A stretch of 6,404 nucleotides of DNA from Acetobacteraceae bacterium (GTDB lineage Bacteria > Pseudomonadota > Alphaproteobacteria > Acetobacterales > Acetobacteraceae). The stretch lies in assembly GCA_027323595.1 (NCBI GenBank), contig DAHWBL010000068.1:1-6404 (forward strand), read 5' to 3'. Position 1 is the first letter of the stretch. The number at the start of each line of letters is the position of its first letter. A model generated the notes under the pieces. That model worked only from the letters and a program-made list of their open reading frames with translations, searched no databases and was not told the DNA's origin. The position numbers were made by a program, and so were the translations under genes. Positions 1 through 5,938 of the stretch are shown piece after piece.

Positions 1-4
1 GTGT

Positions 5-19
5 CATCCGCGTTTCCTC
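5..19 (-). promoter_or_regulatory. Possible ribosome binding site and start codon of a leftward gene cut by the window edge
   Basis: Read on the minus strand, GAGGA (plus positions 19 to 15) is followed after seven bases by ATG (7 to 5), which is ideal Shine-Dalgarno spacing. Only two codons lie inside the window, so neither product nor frame can be judged. It fits the layout: the tRNA-Arg unit and a strong hairpin lie just upstream on the same strand, so a new gene could begin here. A chance match in GC-rich DNA is possible. Confidence 0.35.
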
Positions 20-58
20 GGCCGTTGTTCGTTGGCCCAGGATAGGCACAACGATCCA

Positions 59-96
59 CCGGCCGCCAGCCGGGCGCGACGGGCGGTGGCGGCCGG
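59..96 (-). terminator. GC-rich hairpin downstream of tRNA-Arg, possible transcription terminator
   Basis: CCGGCCGCCA (59-68) and TGGCGGCCGG (87-96) form a perfect ten-base-pair stem, and the 18-base loop can add a short inner CCG/CGG pairing. It lies 14 bases past the 3' end of the leftward tRNA-Arg, where a tRNA unit would normally end. Neither side has a clear T-tract, so an intrinsic terminator is only inferred. Otherwise positions 1-110 hold nothing more that I can support. Confidence 0.4.
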
Positions 97-110
97 CCCA
101 GCCTGGGAAA

Positions 111-187
111 TGGCGCGCCCTGGTGGACTCGAACCACCGACCCACAGCTTAGAAGGCTGTTGCTCTATCCATCTGAGCTAAGGGCGC
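111..187 (-). tRNA. tRNA-Arg (anticodon UCU)
   Basis: The minus strand folds into a complete cloverleaf. The acceptor stem pairs GCGCCCU (187 to 181) with AGGGCGC (121 to 115), followed by discriminator G and an encoded CCA (113 to 111). The D stem is GCUC/GAGC. The anticodon stem ACAGC/GCUGU carries the loop CUUCUAA, giving anticodon UCU (plus positions 153 to 151), which reads the rare arginine codons AGA and AGG. The T arm is GGUGG, UUCGAGU, CCACC. Its 5' end lies only 16 bases past the stop codon of the upstream NDUFS4-type gene on the same strand, so it may be cut from a shared transcript. All stems are intact. Confidence 0.97.
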
Positions 188-203
188 CCGCGGCCAGGCC
201 GTT

Positions 204-515
204 TCAGTGGGTCCAGTTCTGGGCCCGGCCGAACTTGAAGTTGTCGGCGTAGAGTTTCGGCTTGATCACCCGTTGTTCGGGTTCCTCGATGTCGAAGGCG
301 ATGGCGTTGCGTTCGGCGTAGGCGATCGCCTCGGCGCGGGTGTCGAAGCGCAGGCGGACCTGCTTGCGGGTGCCGGCGCCGCCGCTCCAGCCCATCAGCG
401 GGTCCGGGCGCATCGCCTTGGTGGGGATGAATTCCAGCAGCCAATGCAGGGTGCCGGCGCGACCGGACTGCATCGCGGTCTTGGGTGGCTGAAAGATGCG
501 GGCGCGCGTGTTCAT
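204..515 (-). CDS. NDUFS4-type accessory subunit of respiratory complex I (NADH:ubiquinone oxidoreductase)
   Basis: This 103-residue protein matches the ETC complex I conserved-region family, homologous to mitochondrial NDUFS4 (18 kDa, AQDQ), a supernumerary subunit that binds the peripheral arm near the NADH-oxidising module and helps its assembly and stability. Family marks run the whole length: ARIFQPPKTAMQSGRA (5-20), LEFIPTK (27-33), DPLMGW (38-43), QVRLRFDTRAEAIAYAERN (52-70), and the C-terminal block KLYADNFKFGR then WTH at the very end. Length is normal. The frame is open upstream to 587, but that would run into tRNA-Pro; ATG at 515 is preceded by AGAGGA six bases away, so I use it. 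It has no signal peptide or membrane helix and should act on the cytoplasmic side. It lies between two co-directional tRNAs, 28 bases after tRNA-Pro and 16 before tRNA-Arg. The usual aspartate-threonine stretch after MGW reads SGGAGT here, a minor variation. Confidence 0.95.
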   Translation of the reverse strand: MNTRARIFQPPKTAMQSGRAGTLHWLLEFIPTKAMRPDPLMGWSGGAGTRKQVRLRFDTRAEAIAYAERNAIAFDIEEPEQRVIKPKLYADNFKFGRAQNWTH

Positions 516-543
516 CGAGGTCCTCTGTCCTGCTGGCAATCCC

Positions 544-621
544 TGGTCGGGGCGGCCGGATTCGAACCGGCGGCCTCGTGTACCCAAAACACGCGCGCTA
601 ACCAGACTGCGCCACGCCCCG
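544..621 (-). tRNA. tRNA-Pro (anticodon UGG)
   Basis: The minus strand gives a full cloverleaf. The acceptor stem is CGGGGCG (621 to 615) with CGCCCCG (554 to 548), then discriminator A and an encoded CCA (546 to 544). The anticodon stem CGUGU/ACACG carries the loop UUUGGGU, so the anticodon is UGG (586 to 584). The T arm is GCCGG, UUCGAAU, CCGGC. Its 3' end is 28 bases from the ATG of the NDUFS4-type gene, so the messenger leader probably contains, or starts within, the tRNA transcript. In the 192 bases between this tRNA and the rightward gene at 814 I see no convincing promoter; a short GGACC/GGTCC inverted repeat at 649-662 is the only structure. Confidence 0.97.
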
Positions 622-813
622 AACTTGGCCGCCTCGCGGCGGCGCGGCGGACCCTATGGTCCCGGCGGCGCGCCCGCAAGCCCCGATCGCGGCGGGACGT
701 GCGCGCGACTCCACAACATCATTGCATCGACCACCGCCGACTCGCCATCCTGTCTCCCGCCGGACCGGCCCGACTCCGCGTCGCGCCCCGCCGGCCGAAC
801 AGGAGGCGTTGCC

Positions 814-1095
814 ATGTCGCAGCCAGAGCAAGCCCGCCCCAACACCAACGCCACCCAGGAGGATGCCGGCGCCGGCTCCGCCCTCAGCGTGCAGCTCATC
901 GCCGAGCGCGTGGTGGTGCGCATCCATGGCAGTTCGGGCTGGCGCGCCGCCGAATTGTCGCTGGCGCAGGCCCGGCTCGCCCGCGAGCATCTGGATGAGG
1001 CGATCGGCCTGATCGAGTCGGGTGAATCCGTCGCCGCCACGCTCGCCGGCCTGCTCGCCGCCCTCACCCCCGACCAGGACCGACCGACCGGCTGA
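814..1095 (+). CDS. Conserved-looking small protein of unknown function (93 aa)
   Basis: I do not recognise this protein. The start is well supported: AGGAGG at 801-806 lies seven bases before the ATG. The first 23 or so residues are polar and probably disordered (many Q, N, T, P). Then a beta-like segment ALSVQLIAERVVVRIHG (23-39) and GSSGWRAAELS lead into a long amphipathic helix, about residues 54-69 (ARLAREHLDEAIGLIE), and a second hydrophobic helix AATLAGLLAAL. It has no signal peptide, membrane segment, metal-binding pattern or catalytic motif. The shape suggests a small cytoplasmic alpha/beta domain, perhaps a binding or adaptor protein. The MFS exporter gene follows after 53 bases on the same strand, so co-transcription is possible. 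Codon use matches its neighbours and argues for a real gene. Confidence 0.8.
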   Translation: MSQPEQARPNTNATQEDAGAGSALSVQLIAERVVVRIHGSSGWRAAELSLAQARLAREHLDEAIGLIESGESVAATLAGLLAALTPDQDRPTG

Positions 1096-1120
1096 CCTGC
1101 CGCGGGCGCCTCTTGCCGGC

Positions 1121-1136
1121 GGCGCCGCGCGGCGCC
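1121..1136. repeat. 16-bp perfect palindrome upstream of the MFS gene
   Basis: GGCGCCGCGCGGCGCC is fully self-complementary and ends 12 bases before the ATG at 1149. It could be an operator for a dimeric regulator or a hairpin that hides the weak ribosome site. In such GC-rich sequence it could also be chance. Its position just before ATG 1149 mildly argues against using TTG 1113 as the exporter start. Confidence 0.3.
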
Positions 1137-1148
1137 AACACTGGCGGC

Positions 1149-2672
1149 ATGGACACCCCAGCCACCGACGCGGACACGCGCGGCGCGCACCGCCGCCCTG
1201 GTCGGCCGCGCCAACTCATCACCGCCGCGTGCATGATGGCGCAGTTCATGGCCGCGGTCGAAGGCACCATCGTCGGCGCGGCGATGCCCACCATCGCCGG
1301 CGCGCTCGGCGGGTTTGACCTGTTTCCGTGGGTGTTCTCCGCCTACATGCTGGCGCAGGCCGCCGCCACGCCGATCTATGGCAAGCTCGCCGACATCCAT
1401 GGCCGCCGGCGGGTGTTCTCGCTGGGGACCATCCTGTTCCTGGTCGGCTCGCTGGCCTGCGGGCTGGCATGGGGCATGTTGCCGCTGGTGTTTTTCCGCG
1501 CCATCCAGGGCCTGGGCGCGGGCGCGGTGCAGCCGGTGGCCTACACCATCATGGCCGACATCTATGACCCGGCGGACCGGGCGCGCATGCAGGGCTGGCT
1601 GTCGGCGGTGTGGGCCAGTTCGGCGATCTTCGGCCCGCTGCTCGGCGCGGCCCTGGTGCAGCATGTGCACTGGTCGTCGGTGTTCTGGATCAACGTGCCG
1701 GTGGGCATCGCCGCGATCAGCATTTTGCGGCTGCATCTGCGCGAGAGCGTGGCGGCGCGGGCCCACCGGATCGACTGGGCGGGGGCGGCGTTGCTGATGC
1801 TGTCGGTGTGCAGCCTGATGCTGGCGCTGATCCAGGGGCGCACCCTGCCCGGCCCGATGGTGGCGGGGCTGGTGGTGTTCGGGCTGCTGGCCGCCGCGGT
1901 GCTGGCCTGGCATGAGCTGCGCACGCCCGAGCCGATCCTGCCGTTCGTGCTGTGGCGCCACCGGGTGCTGGCGGTGGGCAATGCCGCGACGCTGGTGATC
2001 GGCATGTTCATCATGATCAACATCGTGTTCGTGCCCACCTTCATCCAGGGCGGCATGGGACGCAGCATCACCATCGCGGGGATCGCCATCGGCCTGTCCT
2101 CGATCGGCTGGACCTCGGCGGCGATCCTGTCCGGGCGGCTGATGCTGCGCACCTCCTATCGCTTCACCGCGCTGGTCGGCGGCGGCACCGCCATCGTCGC
2201 CGTGCTCGCCCTCACCCAGTTGCGCATCGACAGCTGGGTCGGCTGGGCGATCGTGGGCAATTTCGTGGTGGGCGCGGCGATGGGCTTCGCCAACACCACC
2301 TTCTCGATCTCGGTGCAGACGGCGGTGGACTGGAACCTGCGCGGGGCGGTCACCGCGGCCAACATGTTCATGCGCACGATGGGCCAGGCGCTCGGCGCGG
2401 GGGTGTTCGGCGCGGTGCTGACCGGCTGGGTCGCAGCCGTTGGGCCGAACGCCGCCGATGAGGTGAACCAGTTGCTGGAACCGGGCGGGCGGGCGCGCAT
2501 GGGCAGCGCCGAGATCGCCCGCCTCGCCGAGGCGATCGGCGGGGGCATGCACGACATCTATCGGCTGGCATTGCTGCTCGCCTGCTGCGTGCTGGCGCTG
2601 GCCTGGGCGATCCCGGCACGGCTCAGCCCGATCCGCGCGGCGGGCCCGGCCGTGCCCGCCGAGGCGGACTGA
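1149..2672 (+). CDS. MFS multidrug or metabolite exporter, DHA2 (EmrB/QacA-like, 14 TM) family
   Basis: This 507-residue integral inner-membrane protein has the hydropathy and motifs of drug:proton antiporter family 2, which expels drugs or metabolites using the proton gradient. After a charged cytoplasmic N-terminus (1-22) the first helix carries VEGTIVGAAMPTI (37-49), the counterpart of the LDxTIVNVALP signature. Motif A is GKLADIHGRRR (78-88), the motif B arginine is in FFRAIQGLGAGA (R117), and motif C is the antiporter signature in WASSAIFGPLLGA (155-167), followed by FWINVPVG (179-186). The length fits a 14-helix member. Residue 38 is glutamate where most relatives have aspartate. No EmrA-type periplasmic adaptor gene is nearby, so it may work alone. 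ATG 1149 is chosen over an in-frame TTG at 1113; neither has a strong ribosome site. Substrate cannot be told from sequence. It converges on the FrnE-like gene across a palindromic element. Confidence 0.92.
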   Translation: MDTPATDADTRGAHRRPGRPRQLITAACMMAQFMAAVEGTIVGAAMPTIAGALGGFDLFPWVFSAYMLAQAAATPIYGKLADIHGRRRVFSLGTILFLVGSLACGLAWGMLPLVFFRAIQGLGAGAVQPVAYTIMADIYDPADRARMQGWLSAVWASSAIFGPLLGAALVQHVHWSSVFWINVPVGIAAISILRLHLRESVAARAHRIDWAGAALLMLSVCSLMLALIQGRTLPGPMVAGLVVFGLLAAAVLAWHELRTPEPILPFVLWRHRVLAVGNAATLVIGMFIMINIVFVPTFIQGGMGRSITIAGIAIGLSSIGWTSAAILSGRLMLRTSYRFTALVGGGTAIVAVLALTQLRIDSWVGWAIVGNFVVGAAMGFANTTFSISVQTAVDWNLRGAVTAANMFMRTMGQALGAGVFGAVLTGWVAAVGPNAADEVNQLLEPGGRARMGSAEIARLAEAIGGGMHDIYRLALLLACCVLALAWAIPARLSPIRAAGPAVPAEAD

Positions 2673-2692
2673 ACCGGCCCGCCAAGGCGACC

Positions 2693-2810
2693 TTAGAGCG
2701 GTTTCACCCTGACCGTCATCAACATCGACTCTGTGAAACCGCTCCAGCCATATGACGAGCGAGCAACTTTATCGCCCAGACCGATTCCGGTCTGCGCGAT
2801 GTTGCTCTAA
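2693..2810. repeat. Double palindromic intergenic element (REP/MITE-like) between convergent genes
   Basis: Two palindromes stand side by side. The first has 12-base perfect arms GAGCGGTTTCAC (2696-2707) and GTGAAACCGCTC (2733-2744) around 25 bases. The second pairs GAGCAAC (2761-2767) with GTTGCTC (2801-2807), then ATCGC with GCGAT and CAGACCG with CGGTCTG around a four-base loop, giving 19 pairs interrupted by a TTT bulge and one mismatch. The outer borders TTAGAGC (2693-2699) and GCTCTAA (2804-2810) are themselves inverted repeats, leaving TA on each side as seen for IS630/mariner-type insertions. It fills the gap between two convergent genes and could serve as a two-way terminator. That it is a dispersed, once mobile element is inference. 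Confidence 0.75.
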
Positions 2811-2818
2811 CCGAGCTG

Positions 2819-3505
2819 TCAGATCGGCAGCAGCTCGCGCGCTTCCAGCACCGCCACATCGAGCAGCCGGTCGATCACCTCGGGCTCCTGCGCGCCGGCG
2901 ATGGCGTGTCGGCCGGCGATGACGAAGCACGGCACGCCGTTGATGCCGAGCCGGTGGGCACGCAGATTTTCCGCGTGCACGCTTTCCAGATCGGCCTCGG
3001 AACGCAAGAACTCGCGCGCGGCGACCGTGTCGAGGCCGGCGGCGCCGGCGATGGCGATCAGCGTGGCCTCGTCGCCGATCTCCAGCCCCTCGGCGAAATG
3101 CGCGCTGAACAGCATCTCCACCAGTTCGGCGGCCTGGCCCAGCCGCGTTGCCCAGCCGACCAGCCGGTGCGCGTCCACGCTGCTGGGCGTGCGGCGGATG
3201 CGGTCGAAGCGAAACGTCACCGCCTCGTTGCGGCCGATTTCGGTGATCGAGGCATAGAGCCGCCGCGCGCGCTCCTCGCCGCCATATTTGCGCAGCACGT
3301 AATCGGCGCGCGACAGCCCGCCGCGCGGCATGTCCGGATTGAGCAGAAACGGCCGCCAGGCCAGCAGCGTGCGGATGTCGGAGCGGCGACGCAGCGCGCG
3401 CAGCAGCCGGCGCACCCCCAGATAGCACCACGGACAGACGAGGTCGTAGACGACCTCGATCTCCAGCGTGATCGGACCGGTGCGCGGCCCTGGGGGGGTC
3501 AGCAT
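2819..3505 (-). CDS. FrnE/DsbA-like thiol oxidoreductase (thioredoxin fold, CPWC active site)
   Basis: This 228-residue protein belongs to the DsbA-like thioredoxin superfamily branch that includes FrnE and 2-hydroxychromene-2-carboxylate isomerase. After beta strand EIEVVYDLV comes CPWCYLG (24-30), the redox-active CxxC pair at the start of a helix; having both cysteines favours a disulfide oxidoreductase or isomerase over a hydroxychromene-type enzyme. A helical insertion follows, with the family segments SSVDAHRLVGWA (108-119) and LFSAHFAEGLEIGD (132-145). GINGVPCFVI (188-197) holds the cis-proline loop (P192) facing the active site. There is no signal peptide, so it should be cytoplasmic, as FrnE is. 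Start choice is uncertain: ATG codons at 3553, 3544 and 3505 are in frame and none has a good ribosome site; 3505 gives the usual family length. It is divergent from the GST gene and convergent with the MFS gene. Confidence 0.9.
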   Translation of the reverse strand: MLTPPGPRTGPITLEIEVVYDLVCPWCYLGVRRLLRALRRRSDIRTLLAWRPFLLNPDMPRGGLSRADYVLRKYGGEERARRLYASITEIGRNEAVTFRFDRIRRTPSSVDAHRLVGWATRLGQAAELVEMLFSAHFAEGLEIGDEATLIAIAGAAGLDTVAAREFLRSEADLESVHAENLRAHRLGINGVPCFVIAGRHAIAGAQEPEVIDRLLDVAVLEARELLPI

Positions 3506-3552
3506 GTTCACGAACGCCAGTATGATCCAGCGTGGCCGTGCCATACAAGCCA

Positions 3553-3588
3553 TGTCAGAAGAGGGGGCAGTGTCAGAAGATGGGAGAG
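3553..3588. repeat. 18-bp tandem direct repeat in the divergent intergenic region
   Basis: Two head-to-tail 18-base copies (3553-3570 and 3571-3588) agree at 15 positions. Both begin TGTCAGAAGA and end in a purine-rich block (GGGGGCAG, TGGGAGAG). The second copy supplies the GST ribosome binding site (GGGAG, 3582-3586). The 18-base period, just under two helical turns, would suit regulator half-sites shared by the divergent genes, but a local slippage duplication is equally possible. Confidence 0.55.
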
Positions 3589-3594
3589 ATATCC

Positions 3595-4287
3595 ATGCGC
3601 CTTGAAATGTTCGACCTCGCCGCCGCCGACCCGGCCGTGCGCTTCAGCCCCTATTGCTGGCGGGTGCGCATGGCCTGCGCCCTCAAGGGCATCGAGCTGC
3701 ACACCCTGCCCTGTCGCTTCACCGAGGCGGCGCGCCTGCCCGGCGGCCACCGCACGGTGCCGACGCAGACCCATCCCGGCGGGGCGATGTCGGAGAGCTT
3801 CGACATCGCGCTGTGGCTGGAGCGCCAGTTCCCCGACAGCACGCCGCTGCTCGGCGACGACCAGGCGGTGGCGCATCTGCGGCTGATCGCGGCCTGGACG
3901 GAAAGCCAGGTCAGCGCCGCGCTGGTGCGCAACGTGGCGCTGGACATCTGGTCCGCGCTCGACCCCGCCGACCAGCCCTATTTCCGCGCCAGCCGCGAGC
4001 AGCGCTTCGGCGCCAGCCTTGAAGCCGTGCAGGACGGGCGCGAGGGCCGGATCGATGCCATCCGCACCGCGCTGCAACCGGCCCGCATGGCGCTGCGCCG
4101 GGGCCCGTATCTGGGCGGCGAGCGCCCCGGCTTCGCCGACTGTCTGCTGTTCGGCCCGTTCATGTGGGTGCGCGCGATCAGCCGGTTCGAGCCGCTGGAC
4201 GATACCGACCCGGTGGCCGAGTGGCGCGAGCGCATGCTCGACGCGGCCGGCGGGTTTGCCCGCCAGGCGCCGCGCGCGTTCGCATAG
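3595..4287 (+). CDS. Glutathione S-transferase family protein
   Basis: This 230-residue soluble protein has the two-domain GST plan. The N-terminal thioredoxin-like half carries FSPYCWRVRMACALKGIE (17-34), where the serine/cysteine region supplies the residue that activates the glutathione thiol. VPTQ (55-58) holds the cis-proline, and ESF (67-69) is the acidic-serine pair that grips the glutathione gamma-glutamyl group, followed by DIALWLERQFPD (70-81). The all-helical C-terminal half ends with the hallmark YLGGERPGFADCLLFG (172-187), which contains the N-capping aspartate of the core helix. The SPYCWRVRM pattern resembles the LigE/beta-etherase-like and related proteobacterial branch, but substrate is unknown. 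ATG 3595 is chosen because GGGAG lies eight bases upstream; the open frame to 3532 has no better start. The divergent FrnE-like thiol enzyme suggests a shared thiol-redox or detoxification setting. Confidence 0.92.
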   Translation: MRLEMFDLAAADPAVRFSPYCWRVRMACALKGIELHTLPCRFTEAARLPGGHRTVPTQTHPGGAMSESFDIALWLERQFPDSTPLLGDDQAVAHLRLIAAWTESQVSAALVRNVALDIWSALDPADQPYFRASREQRFGASLEAVQDGREGRIDAIRTALQPARMALRRGPYLGGERPGFADCLLFGPFMWVRAISRFEPLDDTDPVAEWRERMLDAAGGFARQAPRAFA

Positions 4288-4343
4288 CGAGCAAAATATA
4301 TGTGATTCGCCCGCCTGTGGTGCGTCCGCGCCTGGCGGAGTAA

Positions 4344-4353
4344 GAGCGCGCTC
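4344..4353. promoter_or_regulatory. Short palindrome and AT-rich patch before the permease gene
   Basis: The 95-base gap between GST and permease has an AT-rich patch, AAAATATATGTGATT (about 4293-4307), which stands out in this GC-rich sequence, and a perfect 10-base palindrome GAGCGCGCTC (4344-4353). The patch could hold a -10 element, making the permease separately transcribed, but I find no convincing -35. No terminator hairpin is visible behind the GST gene. Confidence 0.25.
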
Positions 4354-4382
4354 GAATAGCCGGCCGAATCTTGGGGGGATGG

Positions 4383-5804
4383 ATGTCGCTGACCGAAGCA
4401 ACCGCGGAGCTCGAGGCGCCGCTCACCCTGCGCCAGGGCGTGTCGCTGGCCGCCACCGTGGCGGTGCCGGTGCTGGTCTGGTTCGCCCCGCTGGGGCTGG
4501 CCGCGCCGACCCAGCATGGGCTGGCGATCATGTTCTTCATGCTCACCGCCTGGATCACCGAATCGCTGGATTATTCGGTGGCCGGGCTGATCGGATGCTT
4601 TCTTTACTGGGCGCTGCATGTGGTGCGCTTCAACGTCGCGTTTTCCGGCTTTGTGGACACCACCGCCTGGTTCATTTTCGGCGCCATCCTGATCGGCCAG
4701 ATCGCCACCAAATCCACCATCGCGCGGCGCATCGCCAATGTGGTGATGCTGCGGATCGGCACGTCCTATTCGCGGCTGCTGCTCGGGCTCATCGTCACTG
4801 ATTTTCTGCTCACCTTCATCGTTCCGTCCGGCATCTCGCGGCTGGTGATCATGGCCGCCATCGCGCTTGGCCTGGTCGAGACGTTCGAGCTGCAGAAAGG
4901 CAGCAACATCGCCCGCGGCATGTTTCTGGTGCTCACCTATACCGCCGTGTTCTTCGACAAATTCATCCTCGCCGGCGCCGCCTCGATCACCGCGCGCGGG
5001 CTGATGGAAAAAGCCGGCGTGAGCATTTCCTACAGCCAGTGGTTCGCCGCCTTCGCCCCGCTCGACATCATCACCGTCATTGCCTGCTGGCTGCTGACGC
5101 TGTGGATGTTTCCGCCCGAGCGCGCCGACCTCGCCGGCGGGCGGGTGTATCTGGAACGCCAGCGCGCGACGCTGGGCAGATGGAGCCGCATCGACAGCCG
5201 CGCGGCCCTGCTGCTCGGCGCGGCGTTGCTGCTGTGGGTCACCGATTTCCTGCACGGCATTCCCGCCCCGGTGGTGGGCCTGGGCGTCGCGCTGGTGGCG
5301 TTGCTGCCGCGGATCGGGGTGCTGACGATCGAGGACGTGCGCCGGACCAACCTGATGCCGTTCTTTTTCGTCGCCGCCGCGGTCAGCATGGGCACGGTGC
5401 TGACCGACACCAAGGGGCTCGACATCATCGCATCGCTGGTGTTCGGCTGGATGCTGCCGCTGATGCACGACAGTTTCATTTCCACCACGGTGCTGTACTG
5501 GTTCGCCTTTCTCTATCATTTCTTCCTGGCGAGCGAGATTCCGATGATGACCACATCGATCCCGCCGCTGATGAATTTCGCCTCCAGCCACGGGCTGTCG
5601 CCGATCGTGCTCGGCCTCACCTGGGCGTTCGCCGCGGGGGGCAAATTGTTCGCCTATCAGTCCGCGGTGACGATGATCGGCTATTCGTACGGATATTTCA
5701 GCGCCTGGGACATGGTGAAGCTCGGCTTCGTGCTCACCGTGCTGGAGTGGCTGCTGCTGCTGCTGGTGGTGCCGTTCTACTGGCCGCTGATCGGCATCGG
5801 CTGA
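4383..5804 (+). CDS. DASS/SLC13-type anion (dicarboxylate/sodium) permease
   Basis: This 473-residue, very hydrophobic protein has the layout of the divalent anion:sodium symporter family (SLC13, CitT/INDY), inner-membrane carriers that take up di- and tricarboxylates or sulfate. Two inverted halves are visible. The first includes WFIFGAILIGQIATKSTIARRIA (96-118) and the hairpin region DFLLTFIVPSGISRLVI (140-156). A soluble linker (about 244-272) follows WLLTLWMFPPE. The second half includes NLMPFFFVAAAVSMG (323-337) and ends in AYQSAVTMIGYSYGYFS (424-440), DMVKLG (443-448) and a final helix. In characterised members the hairpin tips carry Ser-Asn-Thr motifs that coordinate sodium and substrate; here the first reads PSGISR and the second has no such motif, so ion coupling may differ. 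ATG 4383 follows a GGGGGGA run at short spacing; the upstream in-frame TTG 4371 is less likely. Substrate is unknown. Confidence 0.88.
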   Translation: MSLTEATAELEAPLTLRQGVSLAATVAVPVLVWFAPLGLAAPTQHGLAIMFFMLTAWITESLDYSVAGLIGCFLYWALHVVRFNVAFSGFVDTTAWFIFGAILIGQIATKSTIARRIANVVMLRIGTSYSRLLLGLIVTDFLLTFIVPSGISRLVIMAAIALGLVETFELQKGSNIARGMFLVLTYTAVFFDKFILAGAASITARGLMEKAGVSISYSQWFAAFAPLDIITVIACWLLTLWMFPPERADLAGGRVYLERQRATLGRWSRIDSRAALLLGAALLLWVTDFLHGIPAPVVGLGVALVALLPRIGVLTIEDVRRTNLMPFFFVAAAVSMGTVLTDTKGLDIIASLVFGWMLPLMHDSFISTTVLYWFAFLYHFFLASEIPMMTTSIPPLMNFASSHGLSPIVLGLTWAFAAGGKLFAYQSAVTMIGYSYGYFSAWDMVKLGFVLTVLEWLLLLLVVPFYWPLIGIG

Positions 5805-5834
5805 TGCAGCGGCCGTGCGCGCGTTACAATCCTG

Positions 5835-5862
5835 TTGCCAAAAGTGAACTTCGGGTTAAGAT
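5835..5862 (+). promoter_or_regulatory. Candidate sigma-70 promoter
   Basis: TTGCCA (5835-5840) matches the -35 consensus at five of six bases. After a 16-base spacer, TAAGAT (5857-5862) matches the -10 consensus at four of six. Transcription would start near 5869, just before a good ribosome site GGAAGGA (5875-5881). It lies in the gap after the permease stop and would drive the small ORF and the DUF2390 gene. Confidence 0.5.
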
Positions 5863-5938
5863 TGTCCACCGCGCGGAAGGACCCGCCCGATGAACGGGCA
5901 CCGCCGCGCGCCAAACGGAAACGGCCACGCCAACCATC

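Noticed and set aside
111..187. tRNA-Arg as an integration (att) site for a mobile island
   Set aside because: No integrase gene and no direct repeat of the tRNA 3' end is seen in the window, and the surrounding genes are ordinary.
516..587. N-terminal extension of the NDUFS4-type protein from ATG 587
   Set aside because: The extension would translate part of tRNA-Pro, and the family begins close to MNTRARIF; ATG 515 has a good ribosome site.
207..998. Plus-strand open frame of 263 codons over the tRNA-Pro region
   Set aside because: It crosses a tRNA gene and the antisense of the complex I subunit, with low-complexity Arg-rich sequence.
654..2552. Very long minus-strand open frame (632 codons) opposite the MFS gene
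   Set aside because: It is the antisense shadow of a GC-rich gene: the product is dominated by His, Arg, Gln, Gly and Asp with no fold-like pattern, and it runs over the small gene at 814. The plus strand has clear transporter motifs.
2813..2836. GAGCTG/CAGCTC inverted repeat at the end of the FrnE-like gene
   Set aside because: Only six base pairs, overlapping the stop codon and with no T-tract; the palindromic element next to it is a far better terminator candidate.
2906..3886. Plus-strand open frame of 326 codons across the FrnE-like gene and the start of GST
   Set aside because: It is the antisense of a CPWC-containing thioredoxin-fold gene and then an off-frame reading of GST; the product shows no motif.
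3978..5591. Minus-strand open frame of 537 codons opposite the GST and permease genes
   Set aside because: Same antisense composition (His/Arg/Gln/Asp rich), covering two well-supported plus-strand genes and their intergenic gap.
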